A stretch of 64,000 nucleotides of DNA from Shimazuella soli (GCF_022511585.1 NZ_JAKWBN010000002.1:372001-436000); one strand, 5' to 3'; counted from the first letter of the stretch, positions 27,775-36,846 are shown. The notes: generated by a model not told the origin, from the letters alone. Numbers and translations: made by a program.

Positions 27775-27817
27775 GTCCGCCTCTCTTCGTTGTGTTCTAT
27801 ACACGACTTGAAGAGAA

Positions 27818-27910
27818 GCCCATCATAATGATGGGCACAATATAGCGAGAAATGTAATTTCATATAAATGGAAAAAAGAGGAGAATTCATTGTTTTGGAT
27901 CTCCTCTTTT
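27818..27910 (+). terminator. Two hairpins after the first small membrane gene
   Basis: GCCCATCAT and ATGATGGGC (27818-27836) form a 9-bp stem. A stronger one, AAAAGAGGAGA (27874-27884) with TCTCCTCTTTT (27900-27910), has a terminal T-run and probably ends the murE-murB transcript and the small gene. Confidence 0.65.
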
Positions 27911-28025
27911 CAGTTGTGGAAATGATAGAAAATAAAGACCATTGCGGATATTTTTTAAGTGGCTTTTTTTAGCTAAATAACATGTTATAGTAAGAGTATT
28001 GTTCATACGGTCTTAGGAGCTTGCT

Positions 28026-28193
28026 TTGCACGGATTTGGGATTGTCCTTCTTGTTGTTGTCCTTATTTTGACCTACCCTCTCTGGTATCCAGTTCTCACG
28101 AAGGTGAGCAGGCCAGCTACTAAGGTGGAGATGGTTGGGGCCGCCATCGGCTTGGGACTGTTGATACTTGCAGGCAAAATCCTGAGCCATTGA
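28026..28193 (+). CDS. Small two-helix membrane protein, higher-G+C islet
   Basis: A 55-residue protein starting with TTG at 28026; TCTTAGGAG lies about 10 bp upstream. It has two hydrophobic segments (about 4-21, FGIVLLVVVLILTYPLWY; and 36-51, MVGAAIGLGLLILAGK) with a basic linker containing TKVSRPATKVE, and ends KILSH. Codon choice and G+C match the 67-residue gene just upstream. It is too short for most gene finders. The pair could form a two-component membrane unit, such as a small exporter or a toxin-like pair, but nothing in the sequence shows a function. Confidence 0.5.
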   Translation: MHGFGIVLLVVVLILTYPLWYPVLTKVSRPATKVEMVGAAIGLGLLILAGKILSH

Positions 28194-28208
28194 CAGACAT
28201 CTTTGTCT

Positions 28209-28268
28209 GCTGCTGACATTGACTAATTTGATCAATGTCAGCAGCGACCCACCACATCCAGTGGTGGG
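28209..28268 (+). terminator. Pair of perfect hairpins behind the small membrane gene
   Basis: GCTGCTGACATTGA (28209-28222) and TCAATGTCAGCAGC (28232-28245) form a perfect 14-bp stem. CCCACCAC and GTGGTGGG (28248-28268) form a second perfect stem immediately after. They are G+C-rich like the preceding gene and probably came with it. Confidence 0.6.
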
Positions 28269-28295
28269 AAACGAAAATAAATAAATTTTATAGAT

Positions 28296-28348
28296 AAAAA
28301 ATGGAGATAATTTCCAATTGCTTTATCTTTGGGATTCTCTCCTTTTTT
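28296..28348 (+). terminator. Long hairpin with T-run upstream of divIB
   Basis: AAAAAATGGAGA and TCTCCTTTTTT form an A/T-rich stem with a long loop, ending in T6. It resembles the hairpin at 27874-27910. divIB must then have its own promoter; GTATAGA about 10 bp downstream is a possible -10. Confidence 0.55.
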
Positions 28349-28396
28349 CATTTGTGGTAGTATAGAGGGAAGAAATTGGACAAAGGAGAAGGTGAC

Positions 28397-29107
28397 ATGG
28401 TGGAAAGGGTTCCTCCTTTTCGCATCAGAGTCGAGCACAAAGCTTCATCATTATGGGCAGTTTTGTTTATATTTTTGTTTTTCATAGGCATTCTATTTGT
28501 ACTCTTTCTACGCTCCCCACTCAGTCACATTTCCAAGATTACCATTACTGGTAATCAGATATTAACCAAACAGGAAATTTTGCAGCAATCGGGGATTCGC
28601 CTAGGAATGTCTTTTTTTGGTGTAAAAACAAAGGATGTAGAATCCAATCTTCATCGAGTAAGTGCAGTCAAACAGATAACTTTGGATAAACAGTTTCCCA
28701 ATACTATCATGATCAAAGTAGAGGAATATCCAGTTATCGCTTACATAGATGATGAGCAAGCTCTCATCCCCCTTTTGGCTAATGGAGCTTTTCTCCAAAC
28801 TTATCCTGTCACCTCTATGTTGAGAACAATGCCCGTAATGGAAGGATGGGACAAAGAAAAAGCATCTTTTTCGAAACTTACATCACAATTTGCTCACTTA
28901 CCGGCTTCTACACGCAGTCAAATTTTGACCGTACAACCGTTGGAAAATAAGCCGGCATATGCTGTGCTTACGACACGCAGAGAGCATAAAGTGGAGGTTC
29001 GAATTGATCAATTAGCAGAAAGAATGAAATTATACCCCAAATTTTTGAAGCAGCCCCCTGGAACGGTTCACTTATTGGAGAGCGTATGGTTTACACCTGA
29101 ACATTAA
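28397..29107 (+). CDS. divIB: Cell-division protein DivIB/FtsQ
   Basis: A 236-residue bitopic membrane protein of the divisome. It has a short basic cytosolic N-terminus, one membrane helix (about 17-37), and an extracellular part with a POTRA domain (SHISKITITGNQILTKQEILQQSGI) followed by the FtsQ beta domain (PNTIMIKVEEYPVIAYI). ATG 28397 follows AAAGGAGAAGGTGAC; the longer frame from 28376 is not supported. ylxW and ylxX, found next in Bacillus, are missing, and ftsA follows after 145 bp. Confidence 0.9.
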   Translation: MVERVPPFRIRVEHKASSLWAVLFIFLFFIGILFVLFLRSPLSHISKITITGNQILTKQEILQQSGIRLGMSFFGVKTKDVESNLHRVSAVKQITLDKQFPNTIMIKVEEYPVIAYIDDEQALIPLLANGAFLQTYPVTSMLRTMPVMEGWDKEKASFSKLTSQFAHLPASTRSQILTVQPLENKPAYAVLTTRREHKVEVRIDQLAERMKLYPKFLKQPPGTVHLLESVWFTPEH

Positions 29108-29252
29108 AATCAGTCTATTTTCCATTACTGTAATATTATGTAATTTACATACCAGAAAAAGGGGATTTGTCTTTACTGTTGAATTATCACATGGAAGAGA
29201 TACTATCTTATCCCGCTTTTCGATACTCTTCGGGCAAGGAGGTGCCCAAGAC

Positions 29253-30488
29253 ATGAGCAATGGATATCTAGTAACGTTAGATATTGGATCTTCGCAAGTA
29301 CGAGTTGTTGTTGCGGAATTAACGAAGAATGGAACATTTCCTATCGTCGGTGTTGGTACTGCTGTGTCTCAAGGCATAAAAAAAGGAGCCATCGTCGACA
29401 TTGAGCAGGCAGCAGGGGCAGTACGTCTTGCAATAGAACAAGCAGAGCAAATGGTTGGGATAGAGATTACCGATGTATATGTAGGTTTATCAGGTAACCA
29501 TATCTCCATCCAGCATAGCCATGGTGTGGTCGCGACTTTAAATCAAGATCGAGAAATCGAGGCTGTTGATGTGGAACGTGTGTTACAAGCAACAAAAGTT
29601 ATCGCACTTCCACCAGAGCGCGTTATTATAGAAGTAGTTTCGAAACAGTTTATTGTGGATGGTATCCCTGAAATTCGTGACCCGATCGGCATGGTTGGGG
29701 TACGATTAGAAGTAGATGCCATGGTTATTACTGGTTCCAAAACGGTAGTCCACAACGTTTATCGCTGTATAGAAAAAGCTTCTCTACATATGGCAGGATT
29801 CGTCTTTTTGCCACTTTCTATTAGTGAATTCACCCTGACAGCAGATGAGAAAAATTTAGGAGTTGTTCTAGCCGATATTGGCAGCGGAACGATTAAATTA
29901 GCATTTTATTCCCAAGGGAACTTGGCTGGTACAGCAGTTATCCCTATGGGTGGAGAATATATTACTACAGATCTAGTGTATGTTCTTCAAACCCAAAAAG
30001 ATGTTGCCGAAGAGTTAAAGTGTAAACATGGAATTGCAGTAAAGGCACATGCAGACAAACGGGAATCGATCCCGATTCCGATGATGGCAGGTAAAGAACG
30101 ATATTCTTCACAGTTAGAACTGGCGCAAATTATGGAACCACGCATTATGGAAATTTTCCAGCTGATCAATCAGCAAGTCAAAGCAATGGGTTTTGCAGCA
30201 GAACCTGCCGGTGGTTATGTATTAGTAGGTGGAGTAACGGAAACTCCCTATTTATTAGAAGCAGCTAAATCCCAGTTAGGACAAGCAGTTCGCATTGCTA
30301 GATCAAAAGAAACTTCCATTTCCTCACCTGCTTTTTTAGCGAGTGTTAGCATGATCCATCATTTAGCCAAACAGGGAAGTATTTTAGTAAACAAACCACC
30401 TCGTAAAGAAACAGTGCCTCGGACGAAAGAAAAGAAGCGGCCATCTGCATTCCAGAGGATGAAAAATTGGTTAAGTGAATTCATATAG
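29253..30488 (+). CDS. ftsA: Cell-division ATPase FtsA
   Basis: A 411-residue actin-fold protein that tethers FtsZ to the membrane. The N-terminal phosphate loop [15 protein letters not shown], the SHS2 (1C) domain (about 85-165), [12 protein letters not shown] (phosphate 2) and GGVTETPYL (adenosine site) are present. The C-terminal amphipathic membrane-targeting helix is [13 protein letters not shown] 29253 follows AAGGAGGTG. It ends 16 bp before ftsZ, consistent with co-transcription. Confidence 0.94.
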   Translation: MSNGYLVTLDIGSSQVRVVVAELTKNGTFPIVGVGTAVSQGIKKGAIVDIEQAAGAVRLAIEQAEQMVGIEITDVYVGLSGNHISIQHSHGVVATLNQDREIEAVDVERVLQATKVIALPPERVIIEVVSKQFIVDGIPEIRDPIGMVGVRLEVDAMVITGSKTVVHNVYRCIEKASLHMAGFVFLPLSISEFTLTADEKNLGVVLADIGSGTIKLAFYSQGNLAGTAVIPMGGEYITTDLVYVLQTQKDVAEELKCKHGIAVKAHADKRESIPIPMMAGKERYSSQLELAQIMEPRIMEIFQLINQQVKAMGFAAEPAGGYVLVGGVTETPYLLEAAKSQLGQAVRIARSKETSISSPAFLASVSMIHHLAKQGSILVNKPPRKETVPRTKEKKRPSAFQRMKNWLSEFI

Positions 30489-30504
30489 TGTTGGAGGGAA
30501 TAGC

Positions 30505-31656
30505 ATGCTAGGTTTTGACTTAGAGTTCGATATTGAACAAATCGCACAGATTAAAGTAATTGGTGTTGGAGGAGGAGGAAGCAATGCTGTCAATCGCATG
30601 ATTGAAGCGGGTGTACAAGGTGTCGAGTTTATTGCTGTAAATACGGACGCCCAAGCGTTGAATCGCTCCAAAGCTCCTATCAAATTGCAAATTGGAGAAA
30701 AATTGACTCGTGGTTTAGGTGCAGGAGCTAAACCAGAAGTAGGTAAAAAAGCGGCAGAAGAAAGTCGTGAACAAATAGAAAATGTACTCCGTGGAGCTGA
30801 CATGGTGTTTGTAACTGCGGGAATGGGCGGAGGAACAGGAACAGGTGCTGCTCCAGAAATCGCTCTAATCGCTCGTGAGCTCGGTTCTTTGACAGTTGGG
30901 GTAGTAACAAAACCATTTAGTTTTGAAGGAAGAAAGCGTTTGGTACAAGCAGAATCAGGGGTAGCTTCATTAAAAGAGAATGTCGATACTTTGATCGTAA
31001 TTCCAAATGATCGTCTGCTGGAGATTGTAGATAAAAATACACCGATGTTAGAAGCTTTCCGCGAAGCGGACAATGTATTGCGTCAAGGTGTTCAAGGTAT
31101 CTCTGACTTGATCGCTGTACCTGGATTGATCAATCTAGACTTTGCTGACGTGAAAACCATCATGACAGAGCGAGGTTCTGCTCTCATGGGAATCGGGACA
31201 GCAGCAGGTGAGAACCGGGCGACAGAAGCTGCGAAGAAAGCAATCTGTAGTCCTTTACTTGAGACTTCCATCAATGGTGCGCGCGGGGTATTGATGAATA
31301 TTACAGGTGGAGCAAATCTCAGTCTCTATGAAGTAAATGAAGCTGCTGATATTGTTACACAAGCTTCTCATGCTGAAGTAAATATGATCTTTGGGGCAGT
31401 AATCAACGAAGATTTAAAAGACGAGATCCTCGTTACGGTTATTGCTACTGGATTTGATAATCAAGCCCAAGAAACAGGTGGAACAGCACAATCCAAAAAA
31501 CCTATTTTCCATGAACGGGAAAATGAATTTACTCCACTTTTTAAACACAATAACATTCGTCTTCAAAATGAAGAAAAGAATAACAAAAACACCAATCCTG
31601 TGATTGATGAAAGCTATGAAATCCCAACATTTTTGAGAAATCAATTTAAAAAGTAA
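30505..31656 (+). CDS. ftsZ: Cell-division GTPase FtsZ
   Basis: A 383-residue tubulin homologue forming the Z ring. [17 protein letters not shown] and the tubulin signature [13 protein letters not shown] are intact; NDRLL and the T7 loop region NLDFADV are present. After a variable linker the conserved tail [15 protein letters not shown] binds FtsA and SepF. Start ATG 30505 follows TTGGAGGG; a longer frame overlapping ftsA is not supported. A strong terminator follows. Confidence 0.97.
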   Translation: MLGFDLEFDIEQIAQIKVIGVGGGGSNAVNRMIEAGVQGVEFIAVNTDAQALNRSKAPIKLQIGEKLTRGLGAGAKPEVGKKAAEESREQIENVLRGADMVFVTAGMGGGTGTGAAPEIALIARELGSLTVGVVTKPFSFEGRKRLVQAESGVASLKENVDTLIVIPNDRLLEIVDKNTPMLEAFREADNVLRQGVQGISDLIAVPGLINLDFADVKTIMTERGSALMGIGTAAGENRATEAAKKAICSPLLETSINGARGVLMNITGGANLSLYEVNEAADIVTQASHAEVNMIFGAVINEDLKDEILVTVIATGFDNQAQETGGTAQSKKPIFHERENEFTPLFKHNNIRLQNEEKNNKNTNPVIDESYEIPTFLRNQFKK

Positions 31657-31685
31657 CGTTATTGAAATCACTCTTTTTTATGATG

Positions 31686-31736
31686 TGCACCCCTTAAAGT
31701 TAGGACAAGAGATCTAACTTTAAGGGGTGCATTTTT
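31686..31736 (+). terminator. Terminator after ftsZ, with IS-end-like arms
   Basis: TGCACCCCTTAAAGTTAG (31686-31703) and its exact complement (31714-31731) form a perfect 18-bp stem with a GACAAGAGAT loop, then TTTTT. The arm resembles the terminal inverted repeats of IS3/IS150-family elements (ACCCC-AAA-GTTAG-ACA), so it could be a captured pair of IS ends acting as a terminator. Confidence 0.75.
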
Positions 31737-31817
31737 AATAAAACAGGAATTAATTATTGGGGTAGCTCAAAAACGATCACTTTCCGATTTGCTGGGTCTA
31801 ATATTCATGGTTTTTTC

Positions 31818-31940
31818 GAGTCTGTTGAAAAGGATGCTGAACCCTCGCATAGTGAGATAGAGGTGTGATTTTGCGCTTTGGACAGTAGCACGACTCGCAC
31901 TTGGTGTGTTACTGCCGTTGTCTGGGGTGCATTTCTCCGC
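31818..31940 (-). repeat. Diverged, truncated copy of the MITE-like repeat also found at 42943-43138
   Basis: The stretch 31914-31940 (GCCGTTGTCTGGGGTGCATT...) matches the reverse complement of 42970-42996 at 22 of 27 positions. The left end GAGTCTGTTG (31818-31827) resembles the other copy's end GAGGCTGTTGCAT. An internal hairpin (CAGTAGCAC/GTGTTACTG) is present. The far end is missing. The rest of 31657-32007 has no gene; it must hold the promoter of the downstream two-component genes. Confidence 0.45.
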
Positions 31941-32007
31941 TAATATTATTTGTATCTATTTTTTTCTAAAGTAAGTTATACGGGCTATTAGAAAGGAATC
32001 TTTAAAC

Positions 32008-32688
32008 ATGATTTTAATTGTGGAAGATGAAATAGCTATCTCTCGTGTCTTATCTGCCTATTTGCAAAAGGCTGAATTTACGGTGGAACATGCCTATGAT
32101 GGAGAGGAAGCATTAGCAAAATTTGATCAACTAGAGCCAGAGCTTGTCTTATTAGATGTGATGCTTCCTAAAGGGGATGGGTGGGAAGTATTAAAACAAA
32201 TACGAAGCAAAAGTCCATGTCCGGTAATTATGATAACAGCATTAGGTAAGTTAGACGAAAGACTTACGGGACTCGATCATGGAGCAGATGATTATATTAG
32301 CAAACCATTTGAACCAAAAGAAGTGGTTGCACGTGTACGTGCTGTTTTACGTCGGTATAATCAGATTTTAGAAGAAAAGGATGCTATATATTATGGTGGA
32401 TTAAAGCTTGATTTTCATGCTCACATCGTTACATTGCATGGAGAAAAACTAGAACTAACTCCGCGTGATTTATCATTACTATTGTTTTTAGCGAAAAATC
32501 CCAATCAAGCATTTACGAGAGAACAATTGTTAGATCATGTATGGGGAACCAATTTTGATGGAAGTGATCGATCTGTAGACTTAGCAGTGAAGCGACTACG
32601 GAAAGCACTATGCAAGTGGTCAAAAAAAGAAGGAGAAATTGTTACCTTACGAGGAGTGGGTTATCAATTATATGTTCATTCAAAATAA
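32008..32688 (+). CDS. OmpR/PhoB-family response regulator
   Basis: A 226-residue two-component regulator. The receiver domain (1-115) has the acidic pair IVEDE, the phospho-acceptor Asp in LVLLDVMLPKGDG (about residue 51), Thr in MITALG and Lys in YISKPFEP. The winged-helix DNA-binding domain (about 125-225) shows LTPRDLSLLLFLAKNPNQAFTREQLL and RSVDLAVKRLRKAL. It is co-transcribed with the sensor kinase that overlaps its end. Its target is probably the secreted-protein gene downstream, whose upstream region carries a tandem 10-base repeat with 11-bp period. Confidence 0.9.
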   Translation: MILIVEDEIAISRVLSAYLQKAEFTVEHAYDGEEALAKFDQLEPELVLLDVMLPKGDGWEVLKQIRSKSPCPVIMITALGKLDERLTGLDHGADDYISKPFEPKEVVARVRAVLRRYNQILEEKDAIYYGGLKLDFHAHIVTLHGEKLELTPRDLSLLLFLAKNPNQAFTREQLLDHVWGTNFDGSDRSVDLAVKRLRKALCKWSKKEGEIVTLRGVGYQLYVHSK

Positions 32689-34162
32689 TGCAAACGAGAG
32701 GCGGATACCCTTAATTAAGCATTGGACGAGACGTTATGTACTCATCTTACTTTTATGTTTAATGATTGTGGGATTGGTTTCGAATTATTGGATGAAATCA
32801 TTGCAAATAGAAGATCGATTAACTTTTCTAAAGTTTTTTGCTAGAGACCTTGCTGAAAATCAACCTCCGCTGAATCAGACGAAAACTCCAAATAGCGATA
32901 TAGATGCATCAAATCATAATGACTTTGATGAAAACATTCGCAAGCGAAAAGAAAGATTTATCGATTCAAAAGCACAAGTGATTAATGAAAAAGCATATAT
33001 CCAAATTTCCAATCAGTATGGCAGTGTTATCTTCCAAAATCAAGAGGTAAAAGATCCTGAAATTGAAGCTATCCTTTCTAATCAAAAATTAGTGACGTCA
33101 GAAGCCATCGAAACAATACATACAAAGAGTGTAGGGACGTTGTATCATATTTCAGAACCAATTCGTAAAGGTAACAAGGTAAATGGAAATCTTTATTTGT
33201 TTATATCAGAGAAAGATCTTTTGGGGGATATTTCCACAGATTTATGTTTAACTTGGCTCCTTATTATTGTATTACTAGGCATTTCGGGTTTTTTCGTTAT
33301 TTATTGGTTATCAAAACGATTAACTCGGCCTATCCGTAAAGTAGCCGATGCAGCATCACAAATACGCAAAGGAAATTATCAAGTTACATTATCAGAAGAA
33401 GAAATTAGAGAAAAAGAAATATATGAGTTAGTTTCTTCGTTTAAAGAAATGGCTGTTCGCTTAAAAAAACTAGAAGAAATACGTACAGAATTATTAGCAG
33501 GTGTAACACATGAATTGAAAACGCCTATTACCTCGATCAGTGGTTTAATACAAGCTGTGAAAGATCGGGTTGTAGATGGTGAAGAAGTCGAGGAATTTTT
33601 AGATATTTCGATTGCTGAATCAAAAAGACTAGAAAATATGATCGAAGATTTGCTGGATTTTAATTCCTATGCTGTTGGTGCACTTCAGGTGAAACTAGAA
33701 AAGATGAATATGAATGAATTACTTAAAGAAGTGATTCATCATTGGCAAGTAACAAATAGAGATGATTCCACCGAAGTGACTGTTTCCCTACCGGAAAATA
33801 TACTTTGGGCGCATGGGGATCGTCTAAGAATTCAGCAAATATTATTTAATCTATTGCGTAATAGTCAAGCAGCTTGTAAAGAAGATGGAATGATTAAATT
33901 AAAATTATATCAAGATAGTAAGGAAATGATCTCCGTTGATGTAATGGATACAGGCTGTGGAATTTCATTGGATGAACAACCGTTTATCTTTGAACGTTTT
34001 TTTCGCGGTGCTGCTAAAAAGGATCGAGTGAGAGGGCTGGGACTTGGTCTGCCTTTTAGCAAAATGCTGGCAAAAGCGCAGAAGGGAATTTTAGTTCTAA
34101 AAGAAAGCTCGTCTGATGGAACTATTTTTACGCTCCTACTTCCAAAAGCCAATAAGACATAA
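32672..34162 (+). CDS. Sensor histidine kinase
   Basis: A 496-residue membrane kinase. Two membrane helices (about 21-40 and 185-207) flank an extracytoplasmic sensor domain of ~145 residues rich in Asn and Lys. HAMP follows (WLSKRLTRPIRKVADAASQI). HisKA has ELLAGVTHELKTPITSISGL with the phosphorylated His. The ATPase domain has N (ILFNLLRNSQA), G1 (DVMDTGCGIS), F (FERFFRG) and G2 (GLGLGLPFSK) boxes. ATG 32672 overlaps the regulator gene by 17 bp. The stimulus is unknown; proximity to a cationic secreted protein hints at envelope sensing. Confidence 0.88.
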   Translation: MFIQNNANERRIPLIKHWTRRYVLILLLCLMIVGLVSNYWMKSLQIEDRLTFLKFFARDLAENQPPLNQTKTPNSDIDASNHNDFDENIRKRKERFIDSKAQVINEKAYIQISNQYGSVIFQNQEVKDPEIEAILSNQKLVTSEAIETIHTKSVGTLYHISEPIRKGNKVNGNLYLFISEKDLLGDISTDLCLTWLLIIVLLGISGFFVIYWLSKRLTRPIRKVADAASQIRKGNYQVTLSEEEIREKEIYELVSSFKEMAVRLKKLEEIRTELLAGVTHELKTPITSISGLIQAVKDRVVDGEEVEEFLDISIAESKRLENMIEDLLDFNSYAVGALQVKLEKMNMNELLKEVIHHWQVTNRDDSTEVTVSLPENILWAHGDRLRIQQILFNLLRNSQAACKEDGMIKLKLYQDSKEMISVDVMDTGCGISLDEQPFIFERFFRGAAKKDRVRGLGLGLPFSKMLAKAQKGILVLKESSSDGTIFTLLLPKANKT

Positions 34163-34170
34163 CAAGGACT

Positions 34171-34191
34171 ATTCAAAAATTATTCAAAAAT
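34171..34191 (+). promoter_or_regulatory. Tandem ATTCAAAAAT repeat, candidate response-regulator site
   Basis: ATTCAAAAAT occurs twice (34171-34180 and 34182-34191) with an 11-bp period, the spacing used by dimers of OmpR/PhoB-type regulators. TTGGAC (34201) and TATATA (34228) lie just downstream, with a long 21-bp spacer as is common in activated promoters. It precedes the cationic secreted-protein gene. Confidence 0.45.
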
Positions 34192-34269
34192 GTAAATCGT
34201 TTGGACATATACCTGACTTATTCCTCTTATATAGTTACTCATGTCTTCAAAACAAGGAGGTTATATATC

Positions 34270-34629
34270 ATGAAAAAACAAATCATCACGATAGCATTAG
34301 CAGGAGTTGTATCACTCGGAGGATTAGGTGCTGCTGGCACTTCACATGCAGCGCCCCTTGACCAGCAGCCAGTGAAAAAAGTTGAAGTCAAACATCAAAC
34401 TCCATTACCAGGGAAGATAAAAACAAAAAAACCAGAGCCAACGCCAGTAAAAAAACATAGAAAACCCGTTCCTGTAAGAAAACATAGAAAACATTTTCCA
34501 GCGGGAAAGCATAGAAAACACTTTCCAGTAAGAAAACATAGAAAGCATCATGTACCAGTAAGAAAGCATAGAAAACATCATGTATTAATAAAACATGCTC
34601 CAATCCTAACACCTAAAAAAACATCCTAA
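34270..34629 (+). CDS. Secreted cationic protein with KHRK repeats
   Basis: A 119-residue protein with a signal peptide (MKKQIITIALAGVVSLGGLG..., cleavage likely after SHA at residue 27). The mature ~92 residues are almost entirely low-complexity: five KHRK motifs in units of 9-10 residues such as PVRKHRKHF and PVRKHRKHHV, with Pro spacers and virtually no acidic residues. Such a chain should bind anionic wall polymers, nucleic acids or, through its histidines, metals. Perfect GGAGG lies upstream of ATG 34270. It follows a two-component system and a tandem repeat resembling a regulator site. No homologous family is recognised. Confidence 0.7.
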   Translation: MKKQIITIALAGVVSLGGLGAAGTSHAAPLDQQPVKKVEVKHQTPLPGKIKTKKPEPTPVKKHRKPVPVRKHRKHFPAGKHRKHFPVRKHRKHHVPVRKHRKHHVLIKHAPILTPKKTS

Positions 34630-34654
34630 CACCAGTAAATAAGAAGTGAAATCA

Positions 34655-34690
34655 AAACAGTGCCGAATCAATCAGCACTGTTTTTTTATT
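34655..34690 (+). terminator. Terminator after the KHRK-repeat gene
   Basis: AAACAGTGC and GCACTGTTT form a 9-bp stem with a CGAATCAATCA loop, continuing into a T7 run. Confidence 0.88.
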
Positions 34691-34813
34691 AACTTAAGAA
34701 AAAAGTTGAGCAACTGACGATGCCTTTTGATTTCATCACAATCCCTCCAATTTGTGAAATATGTTCTTCTTAAAAAATTTTTTGCAAGTCGTAGTAGCAG
34801 TTTCTAATTCCTT

Positions 34814-36193
34814 CTAAATAATGGATTTACTTGATTGTATCGTCCTTTCTTTTACAAATTGAAAGTAATAGAGAAGTAAAATTCCGATATATAGAATAGC
34901 AAGGACGAAGAAAATATTGCTGTAAATGAATCCACTAGCATAGTGATTGAAAGGATTCCACTGAACATTTGCATTAAAATCGATTAATTTGCCGTATATC
35001 CCAGAAGCCATCCCTCCCGCGATGAAATTTAACATCCCTACTAATCCCATACCAATGCCTGCTTGTTCTTTTGGTAATGTCATGACAATCGAATTAGAAA
35101 TTGCAATCATAATAAAGGTTTGTCCCACATTTCCTAAAATTAGAAAAAGAGCAAGGAAAATAGGGGATATTCCCGAAAAGGTTGACAGTAATAGAAAACA
35201 ACTAATAAGCAGCAGAGAGGAAATAATAAAAAGATACGGATTTCCTTTTTTATCAGCCAATTTTCCACCAAAAGTCCCAAGAATTGCAGAAGCTACTGCA
35301 GCAGGAACCATAGCAAATCCAGTCCAACTCGAAGACAAATGATGCACATCAGATAAAAATAAGGGACTTAAAAAATAAAGGGAAGTACCGATTCCATTTA
35401 TGAGAAAAGCTATCATAAGCCCAAGCGTATACGTTTTGTTTTTAAAAATCTTTGGTTGTACAAAAGGTTCGGCTGTAACCTTGATTCTTATGATAAATAA
35501 TGCTAATGATAGAAATCCTCCTAAAAGGTAACCCCATGCACCAGTAATACCAAGTAAAATAAGCGAAACGCTTGCAGCTAGTAAGGTCCCGCCAACCCCA
35601 TCGAATTTACCAAAGGTAGTTTGCTTTTCCTCTATTAAATATTTTCGATATGCAGGTAATGTAAATAGGATAAGTAGAGGTATGATAAATAGCCAACGCC
35701 AATTGAATTTGCTGACAATAAGTGCAGAAATGACAGGTCCAATTGCACTGCCAAGTGCCAAACCTACAAATGCCATCCCCATAGCTGATCCTCTACGTTC
35801 TGCGGGGAAGTACCTGAGTGGTATCAACATAGCAGTAGCCGGGATAGTTCCAGCACCCAAAGCTTGCATACATCTACCCAGCAATACCATCCAAAAAGCT
35901 TGTGAAGCAAAACCTGCAAGACATCCAAGGGCAAAAGTGATCAAACCAAATGTTAATAAATTTTTGAGTTGAAAACGATCTGCTAATTTTCCATAGATAG
36001 CTGTTCCTATCCCATATATCAAAGAATAGCAGGAGGTAACCCAGCTTACTTGGGCAGTAGTAAGATGAAATTCTTCACGAAGCTGTGGCAGGACAAAGTT
36101 GAACATTAAAGCACTCATGGCGGAAAAAGTTAGGGTAAACATCAAGACACGCATTAGTTTCATTTCAGTTTGTGAAGGAAGTTTATTTTCCAT
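34814..36193 (-). CDS. MFS efflux transporter (DHA2/TetL-like)
   Basis: A 459-residue permease with about 14 hydrophobic segments, of the drug:H+ antiporter class. The motif GKLADRFQLKNLLTFG corresponds to the conserved loop 2-3, and LGRCMQALGAGTIPATAMLI to helix 4 and motif C-like regions of tetracycline and multidrug exporters. It lies directly downstream of a TetR-family gene on the same strand; between them is an operator-like dyad. ATG 36193 follows AAAGGTGG; GTG two codons earlier is an alternative. Likely a drug or metabolite exporter repressed by the TetR protein; substrate unknown. Confidence 0.85.
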   Translation of the reverse strand: MENKLPSQTEMKLMRVLMFTLTFSAMSALMFNFVLPQLREEFHLTTAQVSWVTSCYSLIYGIGTAIYGKLADRFQLKNLLTFGLITFALGCLAGFASQAFWMVLLGRCMQALGAGTIPATAMLIPLRYFPAERRGSAMGMAFVGLALGSAIGPVISALIVSKFNWRWLFIIPLLILFTLPAYRKYLIEEKQTTFGKFDGVGGTLLAASVSLILLGITGAWGYLLGGFLSLALFIIRIKVTAEPFVQPKIFKNKTYTLGLMIAFLINGIGTSLYFLSPLFLSDVHHLSSSWTGFAMVPAAVASAILGTFGGKLADKKGNPYLFIISSLLLISCFLLLSTFSGISPIFLALFLILGNVGQTFIMIAISNSIVMTLPKEQAGIGMGLVGMLNFIAGGMASGIYGKLIDFNANVQWNPFNHYASGFIYSNIFFVLAILYIGILLLYYFQFVKERTIQSSKSII

Positions 36194-36215
36194 GATCACT
36201 GACCACCTTTGTAAT

Positions 36216-36239
36216 ATGACTGTCAGTAGTGACTGTCAT
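36216..36239. promoter_or_regulatory. TetR operator upstream of the efflux gene
   Basis: ATGACTGTCAGTAGTGACTG followed by TCAT: two overlapping TGACWGTCA-like units. It shares the core GTCAGTASTGACTGT with the site upstream of the tetR gene (36869-36888). Confidence 0.6.
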
Positions 36240-36255
36240 TTTGTTTAAAAAACAA

Positions 36256-36846
36256 CTAGGGTGTTAATGCCCTAGCAAATGTTTGTACACTTGTTTGAAT
36301 AAATTTGTCCAACGTAACAGTTGGAAAACTTTTATCAGCATCTAAATTGTTTAAAAATGCTCCAAAGTTCATCATCATAAAGGAGATCGCTTGCAGTTCA
36401 AAGTCTGTATGAATGATTTTCCCTTTTTTATGCATGTTCTTAAAATAGAGAGTCAATATTTTTAACAGTTGGCGAGGATGCTGTTGTGTTTTTTCTAGGA
36501 AACCGGGAAGTGTATTTCCTTCTTTGATCGCGATCATGATCATTTTTCGATTTTGATTCATAATTCGATGATAGGTTTTGCTGATTAATAGTAAGTCTGT
36601 TTCTAAATCGCCAGTTAGTTTTTTATGAAAGGTATCCTCCATTTCTTCCGAATAATGAAATCGATCAAAAGCAGTTTCTAGAAGGTTTTGCTTGCTTCCA
36701 AAATGCCGAAATAGCGTTTTTTCACTCAATCCAGCCGTTGTTGCGATCTCTTGTGTCGTAACGCTTTTGTATCCTTTTTGTGAAATCAAGTCTATTGCAG
36801 TAAGTAACATTTTATCTTTATTGCTGATTTTTATACTGCTGGGCAA
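36256..36846 (-). CDS. TetR-family repressor of the adjacent efflux pump
   Basis: A 196-residue regulator. The N-terminal HTH is typical (LLTAIDLISQKGYKSVTTQEIATTAGLSEKTLFRHFGSK); the C-terminal half is the variable ligand-binding helical domain. I place the start at TTG 36846 because GGTGGTGATA lies just upstream, and because a frame from 36912 would translate straight through an operator-like palindrome (36869-36888). It is in the same direction as the MFS gene and 60 bp upstream of it. Two matching operator sites suggest autoregulation and pump repression. Confidence 0.82.
   Translation of the reverse strand: MPSSIKISNKDKMLLTAIDLISQKGYKSVTTQEIATTAGLSEKTLFRHFGSKQNLLETAFDRFHYSEEMEDTFHKKLTGDLETDLLLISKTYHRIMNQNRKMIMIAIKEGNTLPGFLEKTQQHPRQLLKILTLYFKNMHKKGKIIHTDFELQAISFMMMNFGAFLNNLDADKSFPTVTLDKFIQTSVQTFARALTP

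Noticed and set aside
34388-34612. Minus-strand frame opposite the KHRK repeats
   Set aside because: Antisense of a repetitive region, no ribosome-binding site; the plus frame has a signal peptide and perfect Shine-Dalgarno sequence.
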